The notes beneath the pieces are model-generated. The model was not told the DNA's origin, ran no database searches, and saw only the letters and a program-made list of their open reading frames with translations. Positions 35,916 to 45,928 of a stretch of 64,000 nt of DNA are shown here, piece by piece. The first letter of the stretch is position 1. Every line of letters begins with the position of its first letter. Made by a program: the position numbers and the translations under genes. Location: the NCBI RefSeq assembly GCF_039539005.1, contig NZ_BAABCP010000001.1, positions 1,922,001 to 1,986,000 of the forward strand, in the 5' to 3' direction. This stretch comes from Microbacterium soli. Its GTDB lineage: Bacteria > Actinomycetota > Actinomycetes > Actinomycetales > Microbacteriaceae.

Positions 35916-36232
35916 CTGAGCAGAACATTCTCGCCACGGCCCTGAACAAGGACCCGCGCGACATCATCCTGGGCCCGGTCGTCTCCGAGAAGAGCTACGG
36001 GCTGATCGACGAGGGCAAGTACACCTTCCTCGTGGACCCCCGCGCCTCCAAGACCGAGATCAAGCTCGCCATCGAGAAGATCTTCGGCGTCAAGGTGGCC
36101 TCGGTCAACACGATCAACCGCGTCGGCAAGGCCCGTCGCACCCGCTTCGGCACAGGCAAGCGCAAGGACACCAAGCGCGCCATCGTCGCGCTGAAGTCGG
36201 GCTCCATCGACATCTTCACGGCAGTCAGCTGA
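35912..36232 (+). CDS. rplW: 50S ribosomal protein L23
   Basis: 106 residues; [16 protein letters not shown] and the loop [20 protein letters not shown]. Docks SRP and trigger factor at the tunnel exit. Overlaps rplD by 4 nt (ATGA). Confidence 0.97.
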   Translation: MTEQNILATALNKDPRDIILGPVVSEKSYGLIDEGKYTFLVDPRASKTEIKLAIEKIFGVKVASVNTINRVGKARRTRFGTGKRKDTKRAIVALKSGSIDIFTAVS

Positions 36233-36252
36233 CCGGGGGACAAGGACAGACT

Positions 36253-37092
36253 ATGGCTATTCGCAAGTACAAGCCCACGACCCCGGGTCGCCGCGGTTCG
36301 TCGGTGGCCGACTTCGCCGAGATCACCCGATCGACGCCGGAGAAGTCGCTGCTGCGTCCGCTGGCGAAGACCGGCGGCCGCAACAACCAGGGCCGCATCA
36401 CGACCCGTCACATCGGCGGTGGACACAAGCGCCAGTACCGCGTCGTCGACTTCCGTCGCAACGACAAGGACGGCATCGACGCCAAGGTCGCTCACATCGA
36501 GTACGACCCCAACCGCACCGCGCGCATCGCGCTGCTGCACTACGTCGACGGCGAGAAGCGCTACATCCTCGCGCCGGACGGGCTCAAGCAGGGCGCCGTC
36601 GTCGAGTCGGGCGCGAGCGCCGACATCAAGCCGGGCAACAACCTGCCGCTGAAGAACATCCCCACCGGCACCGTGGTCCACGCGATCGAGCTGCGTCCCG
36701 GCGGCGGGGCGAAGCTGGCTCGGTCGGCCGGCGCCTCCGTGCGCCTGGTCGCGAAGGACGGCCCCTACGCCCAGTTGCGTCTGCCCTCCGGCGAGATCCG
36801 CAACGTCGATGCGCGCTGCCGCGCGACCATCGGCGAGGTCGGCAACGCCGAGCAGTCGAACATCAGCTGGGGCAAGGCGGGCCGCAACCGCTGGAAGGGC
36901 GTCCGCCCGACCGTCCGCGGTGTCGTCATGAACCCGGTCGACCACCCGCACGGTGGTGGTGAGGGCAAGACCTCCGGTGGTCGCCATCCGGTCTCCCCGT
37001 GGGGTCAGGCCGAGGGCCGTACCCGCCACGCCAACAAGGAAAGCGACAAGTACATCGTGCGTCGCCGCAGCACCGGCAAGAAGCGCAAGTAG
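36253..37092 (+). CDS. rplB: 50S ribosomal protein L2
   Basis: 279 residues; [18 protein letters not shown] at the start, the [19 protein letters not shown] stretch containing the conserved His near the peptidyl-transferase centre, and a KKRK end. Confidence 0.97.
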   Translation: MAIRKYKPTTPGRRGSSVADFAEITRSTPEKSLLRPLAKTGGRNNQGRITTRHIGGGHKRQYRVVDFRRNDKDGIDAKVAHIEYDPNRTARIALLHYVDGEKRYILAPDGLKQGAVVESGASADIKPGNNLPLKNIPTGTVVHAIELRPGGGAKLARSAGASVRLVAKDGPYAQLRLPSGEIRNVDARCRATIGEVGNAEQSNISWGKAGRNRWKGVRPTVRGVVMNPVDHPHGGGEGKTSGGRHPVSPWGQAEGRTRHANKESDKYIVRRRSTGKKRK

Positions 37093-37104
37093 GAGTAGAG
37101 GACG

Positions 37105-37386
37105 ATGCCACGCAGTCTTAAGAAGGGCCCCTTCGTCGACGAGCACCTGCTTCGCAAGGTGGTCGTGCAGAACGAGGCCGGCTCCAAGAACGTCATCAAG
37201 ACCTGGTCCCGCCGTTCGATGATCGTCCCGGCCATGCTGGGCCACACGATCGCGGTGCACGATGGGCGCAAGCACATCCCGGTGTTCGTGACGGAGTCCA
37301 TGGTCGGCCACAAGCTGGGCGAGTTCGCGCCCACCCGCACCTTCCGCGGCCATGAGAAGGACGACAAGAAGGGCCGTCGCCGCTGA
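37105..37386 (+). CDS. rpsS: 30S ribosomal protein S19
   Basis: 93 residues; [19 protein letters not shown] and the basic [18 protein letters not shown] end. Confidence 0.97.
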   Translation: MPRSLKKGPFVDEHLLRKVVVQNEAGSKNVIKTWSRRSMIVPAMLGHTIAVHDGRKHIPVFVTESMVGHKLGEFAPTRTFRGHEKDDKKGRRR

Positions 37387-37424
37387 CGCGGCGACGCTCC
37401 GGAGAGAAGCAGAGGAGGAGAGAA

Positions 37425-37823
37425 ATGGTGGATTCCATCGCACGCGTCAAGCACATCCGCGTGACCCCTCAGAAGGCTCGTCGTGTCGTCGCGCTCATCA
37501 AGGGCAAGCAGGCGCAGGAAGCACTGGCCATTCTGAAGTTCGCCCCGCAGGGCGCCAGCGAGCCGATCTACAAGCTCGTGCACGCCGCCATGGCGAACGC
37601 ACAGGTCAAGGCCGATCGCGACGGCGAGTTCCTGGACGAGCAGGATCTGTACGTGAAGAACGCGTACGTCGACGAGGGCACCACGCTCAAGCGGTTCCAG
37701 CCCCGTGCTCAGGGACGCGCGTCCCAGATCAAGAAGCGCACGAGCCACATCACGGTCGTGCTGGCCACGCCCGAGGTCGCTGACAGCGACTCGGCGGCCA
37801 CGACGAAGAAGGCGAGCAAGTAA
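37425..37823 (+). CDS. rplV: 50S ribosomal protein L22
   Basis: 132 residues; [20 protein letters not shown] and the tunnel hairpin [28 protein letters not shown] precedes the ATG; stop and the next start share one base (TAATG). Confidence 0.97.
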   Translation: MVDSIARVKHIRVTPQKARRVVALIKGKQAQEALAILKFAPQGASEPIYKLVHAAMANAQVKADRDGEFLDEQDLYVKNAYVDEGTTLKRFQPRAQGRASQIKKRTSHITVVLATPEVADSDSAATTKKASK

Positions 37824-38569
37824 TGGGCCAGAAGGTCAACCCGTACGGCTTCCGCCTCGGCATCACCACGGATCACGTGTCTCGCTGGTTCTCGGACTCG
37901 ACCAAGCCCGGGCAGCGTTACGCCGACTACGTCGCCGAGGACATCAAGATCCGTCGCCTGCTGCAGACGCAGCTCGACCGCGCCGGCGTCTCGAACATCG
38001 AGATCGAGCGCACCCGCGACCGCGTGCGCGTGGACATCCACACCGCGCGCCCGGGCATCGTCATCGGTCGCCGCGGCGCCGAGGCCGAGCGCATCCGCGG
38101 CGACCTCGAGAAGCTCACCGGCAAGCAGATCCAGCTGAACATCCTCGAGGTCAAGAACCCCGAGGCCGACGCTCAGCTGGTCGCCCAGGGCATCGCCGAG
38201 CAGCTGAGCGCCCGTGTGGCGTTCCGTCGCGCGATGCGTAAGGGTCTGCAGGGCGCGCAGCGCGCCGGCGCCAAGGGCGTCCGCATCCAGGTCTCCGGCC
38301 GCCTCGGCGGCGCCGAGATGAGCCGCTCGGAGTTCTACCGCGAGGGTCGGGTGCCGCTGCACACGCTGCGCGCGAACATCGATTACGGTTTCTACGAGGC
38401 TCGGACCACGTTCGGCCGCATCGGCGTGAAGGTGTGGATCTACAAGGGCGACCTCACCAACAAGGAGCTCGCCCGCGAGCAGGCCAACATGAAGCCGCAG
38501 CGCGAGCGCGGCGATCGTCGTCGCGCGCCCCGCAACGAGGCGCCTGTCGCAGAAGGAGCGTCGGCATAA
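37823..38569 (+). CDS. rpsC: 30S ribosomal protein S3
   Basis: 248 residues; [20 protein letters not shown] motif [38 protein letters not shown] and a short Arg/Glu-rich C-terminal tail. Part of the helicase site at the mRNA entry. Confidence 0.97.
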   Translation: MGQKVNPYGFRLGITTDHVSRWFSDSTKPGQRYADYVAEDIKIRRLLQTQLDRAGVSNIEIERTRDRVRVDIHTARPGIVIGRRGAEAERIRGDLEKLTGKQIQLNILEVKNPEADAQLVAQGIAEQLSARVAFRRAMRKGLQGAQRAGAKGVRIQVSGRLGGAEMSRSEFYREGRVPLHTLRANIDYGFYEARTTFGRIGVKVWIYKGDLTNKELAREQANMKPQRERGDRRRAPRNEAPVAEGASA

Positions 38570-38988
38570 TGCTCATCCCTCGCAAGGTCAAGTTCCGTAA
38601 GCAGCACCACCCGGGACGCACCGGCCAGGCATCCGGCGGCACGAAGGTCTCCTTCGGCGACTACGGCATCCAGGCCCTCACCCCCGCGTACGTGACCAAC
38701 CGTCAGATCGAGTCCGCTCGTATCGCGATGACCCGTCACATCAAGCGCGGCGGCAAGGTGTGGATCAACATCTACCCCGACCGTCCCCTCACCAAGAAGC
38801 CCGCCGAGACCCGCATGGGCTCCGGTAAGGGCTCCCCCGAGTGGTGGGTCGCCAACGTCAAGCCGGGCCGTGTCCTCTTCGAGGTCGCGGGAGTGAACGA
38901 GGAGCTCGCTCGCGAGGCCCTCACCCGGGCCATTCACAAGCTGCCTCTCAAGGCACGCATCATCAAGCGCGAGGAGGGCGACGCGTAA
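38569..38988 (+). CDS. rplP: 50S ribosomal protein L16
   Basis: 139 residues; [19 protein letters not shown] and [14 protein letters not shown] segment ([15 protein letters not shown]). The start shares one base with the rpsC stop (TAATG). Confidence 0.97.
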   Translation: MLIPRKVKFRKQHHPGRTGQASGGTKVSFGDYGIQALTPAYVTNRQIESARIAMTRHIKRGGKVWINIYPDRPLTKKPAETRMGSGKGSPEWWVANVKPGRVLFEVAGVNEELAREALTRAIHKLPLKARIIKREEGDA

Positions 38989-39302
38989 TGGCGATCGGCA
39001 CCAAGGAGCTCGCACCCGCAGAGCTCGACACGTTCGAAGACCAGCGCCTCGTCGAGGAGCTGCGCAAGGCCAAGGAGGAGCTGTTCAACCTCCGCTTCCA
39101 GTCGGCCACCGGCCAGCTGGAGAGCCATGGCCGCATTCGCGCCGTCAAGCGCGACATCGCGCGCCTCTACACCGTGATCCGCGAGCGCGAGCTGGGCATC
39201 CGTGCGACGCCCGCTCCCGCCGAGGCTCCGGTCAAGAAGGCGTCCAAGGCGAAGGCGAAGAAGGCCGCGGAGGCCGACGCGCCGAAGGAGGAGGCCGAGT
39301 AA
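38988..39302 (+). CDS. rpmC: 50S ribosomal protein L29 with C-terminal extension
   Basis: 104 residues, against about 65 usually. The L29 core ([32 protein letters not shown]) ends near residue 72; the rest is a Pro/Ala/Lys/Glu-rich tail. Coupled to both neighbours by one-base TAATG junctions. Confidence 0.95.
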   Translation: MAIGTKELAPAELDTFEDQRLVEELRKAKEELFNLRFQSATGQLESHGRIRAVKRDIARLYTVIRERELGIRATPAPAEAPVKKASKAKAKKAAEADAPKEEAE

Positions 39303-39616
39303 TGGCTGAGAAGAAGGCAGCTGAGGCCGCCGAGCACTCCGCGCACGACGTGCGCGAGGAACGGGCCCGCGGTTACCGCAAGGCCCGCCGCGGCTACGTC
39401 GTCAGCGACAAGATGGACAAGACCATCGTCGTCGAGGTCGAGGACCGCGTGAAGCACCCGCTGTACGGCAAGGTCATCCGCCGGACCTCGAAGGTCAAGG
39501 CGCACGATGAGGGCAACACCGCCGGCATCGGCGACCTCGTCCTCATCAACGAGACCCGCCCGCTGAGCGCCACCAAGCGCTGGCGTCTGGTGGAGATCCT
39601 GGAGAAGGCAAAGTGA
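39302..39616 (+). CDS. rpsQ: 30S ribosomal protein S17
   Basis: 104 residues; the OB-fold core [20 protein letters not shown] and [20 protein letters not shown] follow a 25-residue Glu/Ala-rich N-terminal addition. Confidence 0.96.
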   Translation: MAEKKAAEAAEHSAHDVREERARGYRKARRGYVVSDKMDKTIVVEVEDRVKHPLYGKVIRRTSKVKAHDEGNTAGIGDLVLINETRPLSATKRWRLVEILEKAK

Positions 39617-39981
39617 TCCAGAACGAGTCCCGCCTCAAGGTCGCCGACAACACCGGCGCGAAGGAGCTGCTCACGATCCGCATCCTCGGCGGCTCCAGCC
39701 GCCGCTACGCGGGTCTGGGCGACACCGTGGTCGCGACGGTCAAGGACGCGATCCCCGGTGGCAACGTCAAGAAGGGCGATGTCGTCAAGGCCGTCATCGT
39801 CCGCACAGTGAAGTCCACGCGCCGTGCAGACGGCTCGTACATCAAGTTCGACGAGAACGCCGCCGTGATCCTGAAGAACGACGGGGAGCCCCGCGGCACC
39901 CGCATCTTCGGACCGGTCGGTCGTGAGCTCCGTGACAAGAAGTTCATGAAGATCGTCTCGCTCGCCCCGGAGGTCATCTGA
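39613..39981 (+). CDS. rplN: 50S ribosomal protein L14
   Basis: 122 residues; [19 protein letters not shown] and [23 protein letters not shown] start in a GTGA overlap with rpsQ. Confidence 0.97.
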   Translation: MIQNESRLKVADNTGAKELLTIRILGGSSRRYAGLGDTVVATVKDAIPGGNVKKGDVVKAVIVRTVKSTRRADGSYIKFDENAAVILKNDGEPRGTRIFGPVGRELRDKKFMKIVSLAPEVI

Positions 39982-39983
39982 TC

Positions 39984-40343
39984 ATGGCGAAGATCAAGAA
40001 GGGCGACCTGGTTCAGGTCATCACCGGTCGCAGGCAGTCCAAGGGCGGCGACCGCGGCAAGCAGGGCAAGGTCCTCGACGTCCTCGTCGAGCAGAACCGC
40101 GTCGTGGTGGAGGGCGTGAACTACGTCACCAAGCACACGCGCGTCGGACAGTCCCAGCGCGGCACCAAGACGGGTGGGATCGAGACCGTCGAGGCCCCGA
40201 TCCACATCTCCAATGTCGCCGTCGTGGACCCCTCGACGAAGAAGCCGACCCGTGTCGGCCACCGCGTCGAGGAGCAGGTCAAGGACGGCGTGAAGCGCAC
40301 GGTCCGCGTGCGCTACGCGAAGAAGTCAGGTAAGGACCTCTGA
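39984..40343 (+). CDS. rplX: 50S ribosomal protein L24
   Basis: 119 residues; [20 protein letters not shown] (KOW motif) and [15 protein letters not shown] segment near residue 85 ([16 protein letters not shown]). Assembly initiator. Confidence 0.96.
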   Translation: MAKIKKGDLVQVITGRRQSKGGDRGKQGKVLDVLVEQNRVVVEGVNYVTKHTRVGQSQRGTKTGGIETVEAPIHISNVAVVDPSTKKPTRVGHRVEEQVKDGVKRTVRVRYAKKSGKDL

Positions 40344-40933
40344 TGGCAGCTGCTGAGGCTGCGGAGGCTGTCAAGGTGCAGCCCCGCCTGAAGGCCAAGT
40401 ACAACACTGAGATCAAGAAGGCTCTGCAGGAGCAGTTCGGCTACGCCAACGTCATGCAGATCCCGGGTGTGGTGAAGGTCGTCGTCAACACCGGCGTCGG
40501 CGAAGCCGCTCGCGACAGCAAGGTGATCGAGGGCGCCATCGACGACCTGTCCAGGATCACCGGTCAGAAGCCGGTCGTCACGAGGGCCCGCAAATCCATC
40601 GCGCAGTTCAAGCTGCGCGAGGGTCAGGCCATCGGCGCGCACGTCACCCTCCGCGGCGATCGTGCGTGGGAGTTCCTGGACCGGCTCGTGAACCTCGCGC
40701 TGCCCCGCATCCGGGACTTCCGCGGCCTGTCCGGCGATCAGTTCGACGGCAACGGCAATTACACCTTCGGTCTCCAGGAGCAGAGCGTGTTCCACGAGAT
40801 CGATCAGGACAAGATCGACCGCGTGCGCGGCTTCGACATCACCGTCGTCACCACGGCCAAGACGGATGACGAGGGTCGCGCGCTCCTGCGCGCGCTCGGC
40901 TTCCCGTTCAAGGCCGCCGACGCGGCGGCATGA
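40343..40933 (+). CDS. rplE: 50S ribosomal protein L5
   Basis: 196 residues; [37 protein letters not shown] and [20 protein letters not shown]. Binds 5S rRNA. Last gene before a 154-bp gap where rpsN is normally found. Confidence 0.97.
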   Translation: MAAAEAAEAVKVQPRLKAKYNTEIKKALQEQFGYANVMQIPGVVKVVVNTGVGEAARDSKVIEGAIDDLSRITGQKPVVTRARKSIAQFKLREGQAIGAHVTLRGDRAWEFLDRLVNLALPRIRDFRGLSGDQFDGNGNYTFGLQEQSVFHEIDQDKIDRVRGFDITVVTTAKTDDEGRALLRALGFPFKAADAAA

Positions 40934-40940
40934 CCGGCTC

Positions 40941-40977
40941 GACGGGCTCGGCGATCCACGCGGTCGACGAGCCCGTC
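40941..40977 (+). terminator. Hairpin between rplE and rpsH
   Basis: GACGGGCTCG (40941-40950) pairs perfectly with CGAGCCCGTC (40968-40977), loop 17 nt, 7 nt after the rplE stop. A likely partial terminator that separates two transcription units here. Confidence 0.5.
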
Positions 40978-40987
40978 GGACGGCCCG

Positions 40988-40993
40988 TACAAT
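40988..40993 (+). promoter_or_regulatory. Internal promoter (-10) before rpsH
   Basis: TACAAT close to consensus, 11 bp past the hairpin, 95 bp before rpsH. The -35 region is weak. It would restart transcription of rpsH-rplO. Confidence 0.5.
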
Positions 40994-41087
40994 TGAAGAT
41001 CGTGCGTCCACTCGGACGCGTCCCATTCATTGCAGGCCGTCTGTCGTGTAACGGCAGCCGGAACCTCATGATCGAAGGAATCACACT

Positions 41088-41486
41088 ATGACGATGACAG
41101 ACCCGGTCGCAGACATGCTGACCCGTCTGCGCAACGCGAACTCGGCGCACCACGATTCCGTGTCGATGCCGTCGAGCAAGCTCAAGAAGAACATCGCGGA
41201 GATCCTCCAGCAGGAGGGCTACATCGCCGGCTTCGAGGTCACCGACGCGCGCGTCGGCAGCAGCCTCACCCTGTCGCTCAAGTACGGTCCCAACCGCGAG
41301 CGCTCCATCGCCGGCATCAAGCGCGTGTCGAAGCCCGGTCTCCGCGTCTACGCGAAGTCGACCGAGCTGCCCAAGGTCCTCGGCGGTCTGGGCGTCGCCA
41401 TCCTGTCCACCTCCTCCGGTCTCCTCACCGACCGCCAGGCCGAGCAGAAGGGCGTGGGCGGAGAAGTTCTCGCCTACGTGTGGTGA
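41088..41486 (+). CDS. rpsH: 30S ribosomal protein S8
   Basis: 132 residues; [20 protein letters not shown] and the C-terminal [34 protein letters not shown] precedes the ATG. Confidence 0.97.
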   Translation: MTMTDPVADMLTRLRNANSAHHDSVSMPSSKLKKNIAEILQQEGYIAGFEVTDARVGSSLTLSLKYGPNRERSIAGIKRVSKPGLRVYAKSTELPKVLGGLGVAILSTSSGLLTDRQAEQKGVGGEVLAYVW

Positions 41487-41492
41487 TCTGAC

Positions 41493-42029
41493 ATGTCGCG
41501 CATCGGACGACTTCCCATCGAGATCCCCGCGGGTGTGACCGTCTCGGTCGACGGCCGCGAGGTCGCGGTGAAGGGCCCCAAGGGCGAGCTCACCCTGACG
41601 GTCGCATCCCCCATCCAGGTCGAGGTCCAGGAGGGCCAGGTCCTGGTCACCCGCCCCGACGACGAGCGCGAGTCCCGGTCGCTCCACGGTCTGACCCGTA
41701 CGCTCATCCAGAACGACATCATCGGCGTGACCCAGGGCTACTCCAAGGGCCTCGAGGTCGTCGGCACCGGTTACCGTGTGCAGCAGAAGGGCAGCTCGGT
41801 CGAGTTCGCCCTCGGCTTCTCGCACCCGGTCCTCGTCGACCCGCCGGCCGGCATCACGCTGACGGTCGAGGGCACGAACAAGCTCACCGTCAGCGGCATC
41901 AGCAAGCAGGCTGTCGGTGAGGCGGCCGCCAACATCCGCAAGATCCGCAAGCCCGAGCCGTACAAGGGCAAGGGTGTGCGCTACGCCGGCGAGGTCGTGC
42001 GTCGCAAGGCCGGAAAGGCTGGTAAGTAA
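41493..42029 (+). CDS. rplF: 50S ribosomal protein L6
   Basis: 178 residues; [19 protein letters not shown] and [20 protein letters not shown]. Duplicated RNA-binding fold near the factor-binding site. Confidence 0.97.
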   Translation: MSRIGRLPIEIPAGVTVSVDGREVAVKGPKGELTLTVASPIQVEVQEGQVLVTRPDDERESRSLHGLTRTLIQNDIIGVTQGYSKGLEVVGTGYRVQQKGSSVEFALGFSHPVLVDPPAGITLTVEGTNKLTVSGISKQAVGEAAANIRKIRKPEPYKGKGVRYAGEVVRRKAGKAGK

Positions 42030-42032
42030 CCA

Positions 42033-42392
42033 ATGGCTCTCAAGTCCAAGTCCGCCGCCCGCGCTCGTCGCCACGCCCGTCTTCGCAAGAAGATCATCGG
42101 CAGCGAGGCGCGTCCGCGCCTGGTCGTCACCCGCTCCGCACGCCACGTGTTCGTGCAGCTGGTGGATGACAGCAGGGGCCACACCGTGGCATCCGCTTCC
42201 ACGCTCGAGACCGACCTGCGCTCCTTCGACGGTGACAAGACCGCCAAGGCCCGCAAGGTGGGCGAGCTTCTCGCCGCGCGCGCCAAGGCCGCCGGCTTTT
42301 CCGAGGCCGTCTTCGACCGCGGCGGCAACCGCTACGCCGGTCGTGTCGCGGCGATCGCCGAGGGCGCCCGTGAAGGGGGTCTGGCACTGTGA
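42033..42392 (+). CDS. rplR: 50S ribosomal protein L18
   Basis: 119 residues; [20 protein letters not shown] and [20 protein letters not shown]. Binds 5S rRNA with L5. Confidence 0.97.
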   Translation: MALKSKSAARARRHARLRKKIIGSEARPRLVVTRSARHVFVQLVDDSRGHTVASASTLETDLRSFDGDKTAKARKVGELLAARAKAAGFSEAVFDRGGNRYAGRVAAIAEGAREGGLAL

Positions 42393-43075
42393 GTGACAAC
42401 AAGGAGAACGAAGTGACCGAAACCGCTCCTGCCGAGGCTGCGGCTCAGGCCGAGCCGCAGCGCGAGCAGCGTGACGGCCGTCGCGGTGGCCGCGACCGCG
42501 GTCAGGGCCGCGACCGCAACTCGCGCGACCGTGGCGACAACCAGTTCCTGGAGCGCGTGGTCACCATCAACCGCGTCTCGAAGGTCGTCAAGGGCGGCCG
42601 TCGGTTCAGCTTCACCGCCCTCGTGGTCGTCGGCGACGGCAACGGGCTGGTCGGCGTCGGCTATGGCAAGGCGCGCGAGGTCCCGCTCGCCATCTCGAAG
42701 GGCGTCGAAGAGGCCAAGCGCAACTTCTTCCGCGTGCCGCGCGTCGGCTCGACCATCCCGCACCCCGTGCAGGGCGAGTCCGCCGCGGGTGTCGTGCTGC
42801 TGCGTCCGGCCGCCGCCGGTACCGGTGTCATCGCGGGTGGTCCGGTCCGTGCTGTGCTGGAGTGCGCGGGCATCCACGACGTGCTCTCGAAGTCGCTGGG
42901 CTCGTCGAACACGATCAACATCGTGCACGCCACCGTCGAGGCGCTGCAGGGTCTCGAGGAGCCGCGCGCCGTCGCGGCCCGCCGTGGCCTGGACTACGAC
43001 GCCGTCGTGCCGGAGATCATCATCCGCAACGAGGCGAAGGCCGCTGCCGCCGCCGCGCAGAAGGTAGGTGCCTGA
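42389..43075 (+). CDS. rpsE: 30S ribosomal protein S5 with Arg/Gly-rich N-terminus
   Basis: 228 residues. The S5 core ([38 protein letters not shown]) starts near residue 50 after an extension rich in Glu/Ala and then [21 protein letters not shown] in a GTGA overlap with rplR. Confidence 0.96.
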   Translation: MSDNKENEVTETAPAEAAAQAEPQREQRDGRRGGRDRGQGRDRNSRDRGDNQFLERVVTINRVSKVVKGGRRFSFTALVVVGDGNGLVGVGYGKAREVPLAISKGVEEAKRNFFRVPRVGSTIPHPVQGESAAGVVLLRPAAAGTGVIAGGPVRAVLECAGIHDVLSKSLGSSNTINIVHATVEALQGLEEPRAVAARRGLDYDAVVPEIIIRNEAKAAAAAAQKVGA

Positions 43076-43260
43076 TGGCCGAGCGCCTCAAGGTCACGCA
43101 GATCAAGTCCAAGGTGAGTGAGAAGCAGAACCAGCGTGACACGCTGCGTTCGCTCGGGCTCAAGCGGATCGGCGACTCGGTCGTCCGTCCGGACGACGCG
43201 CAGACGCGCGGCTACGTCCGCGCCGTCGCTCACCTCGTCAAGGTTGAGGAGATCGACTAA
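43075..43260 (+). CDS. rpmD: 50S ribosomal protein L30
   Basis: 61 residues; [20 protein letters not shown] and [23 protein letters not shown] shares a base with the rpsE stop (TGATG). Confidence 0.96.
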   Translation: MAERLKVTQIKSKVSEKQNQRDTLRSLGLKRIGDSVVRPDDAQTRGYVRAVAHLVKVEEID

Positions 43261-43886
43261 TGGCTGAGAAGAACGAGGCCGAGAAGGCCGAGAAGGCCGA
43301 GGCTCCCAAGGCGGCCGAGAAGAAGGCCGCGGCTCCCAAGGCCGCCGCCAAGAAGCCGGCATCCGCCGCCAAGAGCACGGCCAAGGCCACGCCGGCGAAG
43401 GCCGCGGGCAAGAAGTCGGCGGCCGAGAAGGAAGCCGTCGCCGACCGCCCCGCCGTGCTGAAGGTGCACCACCTGCGTCCGGTCCCCGGCGCCAATACCG
43501 CGAAGACCCGTGTCGGTCGCGGTGAGGCCTCGAAGGGCAAGACCGCCGGCCGCGGCACCAAGGGCACCAAGGCCCGCAACACCGTGCGGCTGGGCTTCGA
43601 GGGCGGGCAGATGCCGCTGCACATGCGCGCCCCGAAGCTGCGCGGGTTCAAGAACCCGTTCCGCGTCGAGTACCAGGTCGTGAACCTGGCCAAGCTCGCC
43701 GAGCTGTACCCGGAGGGCGGAGACGTCACCGTGGGCGACCTGGTCGCCAAGGGCGCCGTGCGCAAGAACGAGAAGGTCAAGGTCCTGGGCGACGGCGACA
43801 TCTCGGTCAAGCTCTCCGTGTCCGTGGACAAGGTGTCCGGCAGCGCCGAGCAGAAGATCCTGGCGGCCGGTGGCTCGGTCGACTGA
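43260..43886 (+). CDS. rplO: 50S ribosomal protein L15 with Lys/Ala-rich N-terminal tail
   Basis: 208 residues against about 145-150 usually. The L15 core starts at [19 protein letters not shown] (residue about 66), with [20 protein letters not shown]. The first 62 residues are almost only Ala, Lys, Glu and Pro with repeats like [20 protein letters not shown], resembling a histone H1 tail. Start ATG 43260 overlaps the rpmD stop (TAATG), which supports translation of the tail. Confidence 0.95.
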   Translation: MAEKNEAEKAEKAEAPKAAEKKAAAPKAAAKKPASAAKSTAKATPAKAAGKKSAAEKEAVADRPAVLKVHHLRPVPGANTAKTRVGRGEASKGKTAGRGTKGTKARNTVRLGFEGGQMPLHMRAPKLRGFKNPFRVEYQVVNLAKLAELYPEGGDVTVGDLVAKGAVRKNEKVKVLGDGDISVKLSVSVDKVSGSAEQKILAAGGSVD

Positions 43887-43906
43887 TCGCACAGCCGTGA
43901 GCGTAC

Positions 43907-43935
43907 GAAGGGGTCGGAGATTCTCCGGCCCCTTC
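43907..43935 (+). terminator. Hairpin between rplO and secY
   Basis: GAAGGGGTCGGAG (43907-43919) and CTCCGGCCCCTTC (43923-43935): 12 pairs plus one G-U, 3-nt loop. A strong stem at the end of the spc block. TACGCT at 43943-43948 just after it is a candidate secY -10 box. Confidence 0.6.
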
Positions 43936-43999
43936 CGTGCGCTACGCTGGACTTTCGGCCGTCCTTCGATGTTCGGCAAGCCCTTCAGGAGGAACGCCC

Positions 44000-45322
44000 T
44001 TGTTTAGCGCCATCGCGCGAATCTTCCGCACCCCCGACCTTCGTGCGAAGATCCTTTTCACCATCGGAATCATCGCCGTGTACCGCCTCGGCTCGAACGT
44101 GCCGTCGCCGTTCGTGCACTTCCCGAACGTCGAGGAGTGCCTTGCCGCGAACTCCGGCACCGATGGTCTGCTCGGCCTCGTGAACCTCTTCTCCGGTGGA
44201 GCGCTGCTGCAGCTGTCCATCTTCGCGCTGGGTGTGATGCCCTACATCACCGCGACGATCATCGTGCAGCTGCTGCGCGTCGTCATCCCGCACTTCGAGG
44301 CCCTCCACCAGGAAGGGCAGTCGGGCCAGACCAAGCTCACGCAGTACACCCGTTACCTCACCATCGCTCTCGCCCTGCTGCAGTCCAGCACCCTGGTGAC
44401 CGTGGCACGAAGCGGTCAGCTGTTCGGTCAGACGAGCGTCTCCGCCTGCCAGAATCTGCTCACCAACGACGTGTGGTGGGCGCAGCTGCTGGTCATCATG
44501 GCGATGACCGCCGGCACGGGCCTCATCATGTGGATGGCCGAGCTGGTGACCGAGCGGGGCATCGGCAACGGCATGTCGCTGCTGATCTTCGTCTCCATCG
44601 CCGCGACCTTCCCGTCGGCCATGTGGGGGATCGAGGAGGCCAGGGGCTTCGACGTCTTCCTGCTCGTGCTCATCATCGGTCTGATCGTGATGACGCTGAT
44701 CGTGTACGTGGAGCAGTCCCAGCGCCGGGTGCCCGTGCAGTACGCCAAGCGCATGGTGGGGCGCCGCACCTACGGCGGCACGAACACGTACATTCCGATC
44801 AAGGTCAACATGGCCGGTGTGATCCCGATCATCTTCGCCTCGTCGCTGCTGTACCTGCCCATGCTCGTGGCGCAGTTCAACACGCCCACCGACGGCTCCG
44901 AGCCCCCGGCCTGGGTGGCCTGGGTGTCGACCTACCTCGTCTCCGGCGACCAGCCGCTGTACATGCTGGTGTACTTCCTGCTGAACATCGGCTTCACGTT
45001 CTTCTACGTCGCGATCACCTTCAACCCGGTCGAGATCGCCGACAACATGAAGAAGTACGGCGGGTTCATCCCCGGCATCCGTGCGGGACGTCCGACGGCG
45101 GAGTACCTCGACTACGTGATCACCCGCATCACGTTCCCCGGCTCGCTGTACCTCGGCATCGTCGCGCTGATCCCGCTGATCGCGCTGGCGACGGTGCAGG
45201 CCAACCAGAACTTCCCGTTCGGCGGCGCCTCCATCCTCATCATCGTGGGTGTCGGGCTCGAGACCGTCAAGCAGATCGACGCGCAGCTCCAGCAGCGCCA
45301 TTACGAAGGGCTCCTCCGATGA
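44000..45322 (+). CDS. secY: Preprotein translocase subunit SecY
   Basis: 440 residues, ten membrane helices; the channel of the Sec translocon. FRTPDLRAKILFTIGIIAVY start, plug region LGLVNLFSGGALLQLSIFAL, ERGIGNGMSLLIF and QSQRRVPVQYAKRMVG. TTG 44000 is chosen because AGGAGG (43987-43992) lies 7 nt before it and homology begins there. Overlaps adk by 4 nt (ATGA). Confidence 0.96.
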   Translation: MFSAIARIFRTPDLRAKILFTIGIIAVYRLGSNVPSPFVHFPNVEECLAANSGTDGLLGLVNLFSGGALLQLSIFALGVMPYITATIIVQLLRVVIPHFEALHQEGQSGQTKLTQYTRYLTIALALLQSSTLVTVARSGQLFGQTSVSACQNLLTNDVWWAQLLVIMAMTAGTGLIMWMAELVTERGIGNGMSLLIFVSIAATFPSAMWGIEEARGFDVFLLVLIIGLIVMTLIVYVEQSQRRVPVQYAKRMVGRRTYGGTNTYIPIKVNMAGVIPIIFASSLLYLPMLVAQFNTPTDGSEPPAWVAWVSTYLVSGDQPLYMLVYFLLNIGFTFFYVAITFNPVEIADNMKKYGGFIPGIRAGRPTAEYLDYVITRITFPGSLYLGIVALIPLIALATVQANQNFPFGGASILIIVGVGLETVKQIDAQLQQRHYEGLLR

Positions 45323-45915
45323 CCGCATCCGCTCGTCTGCTGATCGTCGGTCCGCAGGGCTCGGGCAAGGGCACGCAGGGCGTGCGCGTGGCAGGGGCGC
45401 TGGACATCCCCGTCGTCTCCACCGGCGACATCTTCCGCGCCAACATCAAGGAGGGCACCCAGCTCGGCCGACGGGTGACCGCCATCCTCGATGCGGGTGA
45501 CCTCGTGCCGGACGAGCTGACCAGTGAGATCGTGCGTGACCGGCTCTCCCAGGCCGATGCGGCGGCGGGCTTCCTCCTCGATGGATACCCCCGCAACACC
45601 GCGCAGGTCGATCATCTCGACGAGTTCCTCGCCGGTGCGGGTGCGGCGCTGGACGCGGTGATCCTGCTCGATGTGCCGCGCGAGGAGAGCATCGCCAGGC
45701 TTCGCCTGCGCGCGGTCGAGCAGGGGCGCTCGGACGACACCGACGACGCCATCGCGCGTCGTCTGGACATCTATCAGAACGAGACGGCGCCCATCATCTC
45801 GGTGTACGAGCCGCGGGGCGTCGTCGACCGCATCGATGGGGTCGGCACGCTCGACGAGATCACCGCGCGCATCTCTGCGGCGCTGGGCGCTCGCGGTATC
45901 GTGATGTCGGCCTGA
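45319..45915 (+). CDS. adk: Adenylate kinase
   Basis: 198 residues, the short form without a full LID domain. P-loop VGPQGSGKGTQG, STGDIFRANIKEGTQLG, FLLDGYPRN, and a short lid ending in DDAIARRLDIY. Makes 2 ADP from ATP and AMP. Coupled to secY; map starts 13 nt later. Confidence 0.95.
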   Translation: MTASARLLIVGPQGSGKGTQGVRVAGALDIPVVSTGDIFRANIKEGTQLGRRVTAILDAGDLVPDELTSEIVRDRLSQADAAAGFLLDGYPRNTAQVDHLDEFLAGAGAALDAVILLDVPREESIARLRLRAVEQGRSDDTDDAIARRLDIYQNETAPIISVYEPRGVVDRIDGVGTLDEITARISAALGARGIVMSA

Positions 45916-45928
45916 GCGCACGCACCCG

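Noticed and set aside
43436..43470. Internal start for L15 that would remove the Lys/Ala tail
   Set aside because: No ribosome-binding site near an internal start, whereas ATG 43260 overlaps the rpmD stop like its neighbours.
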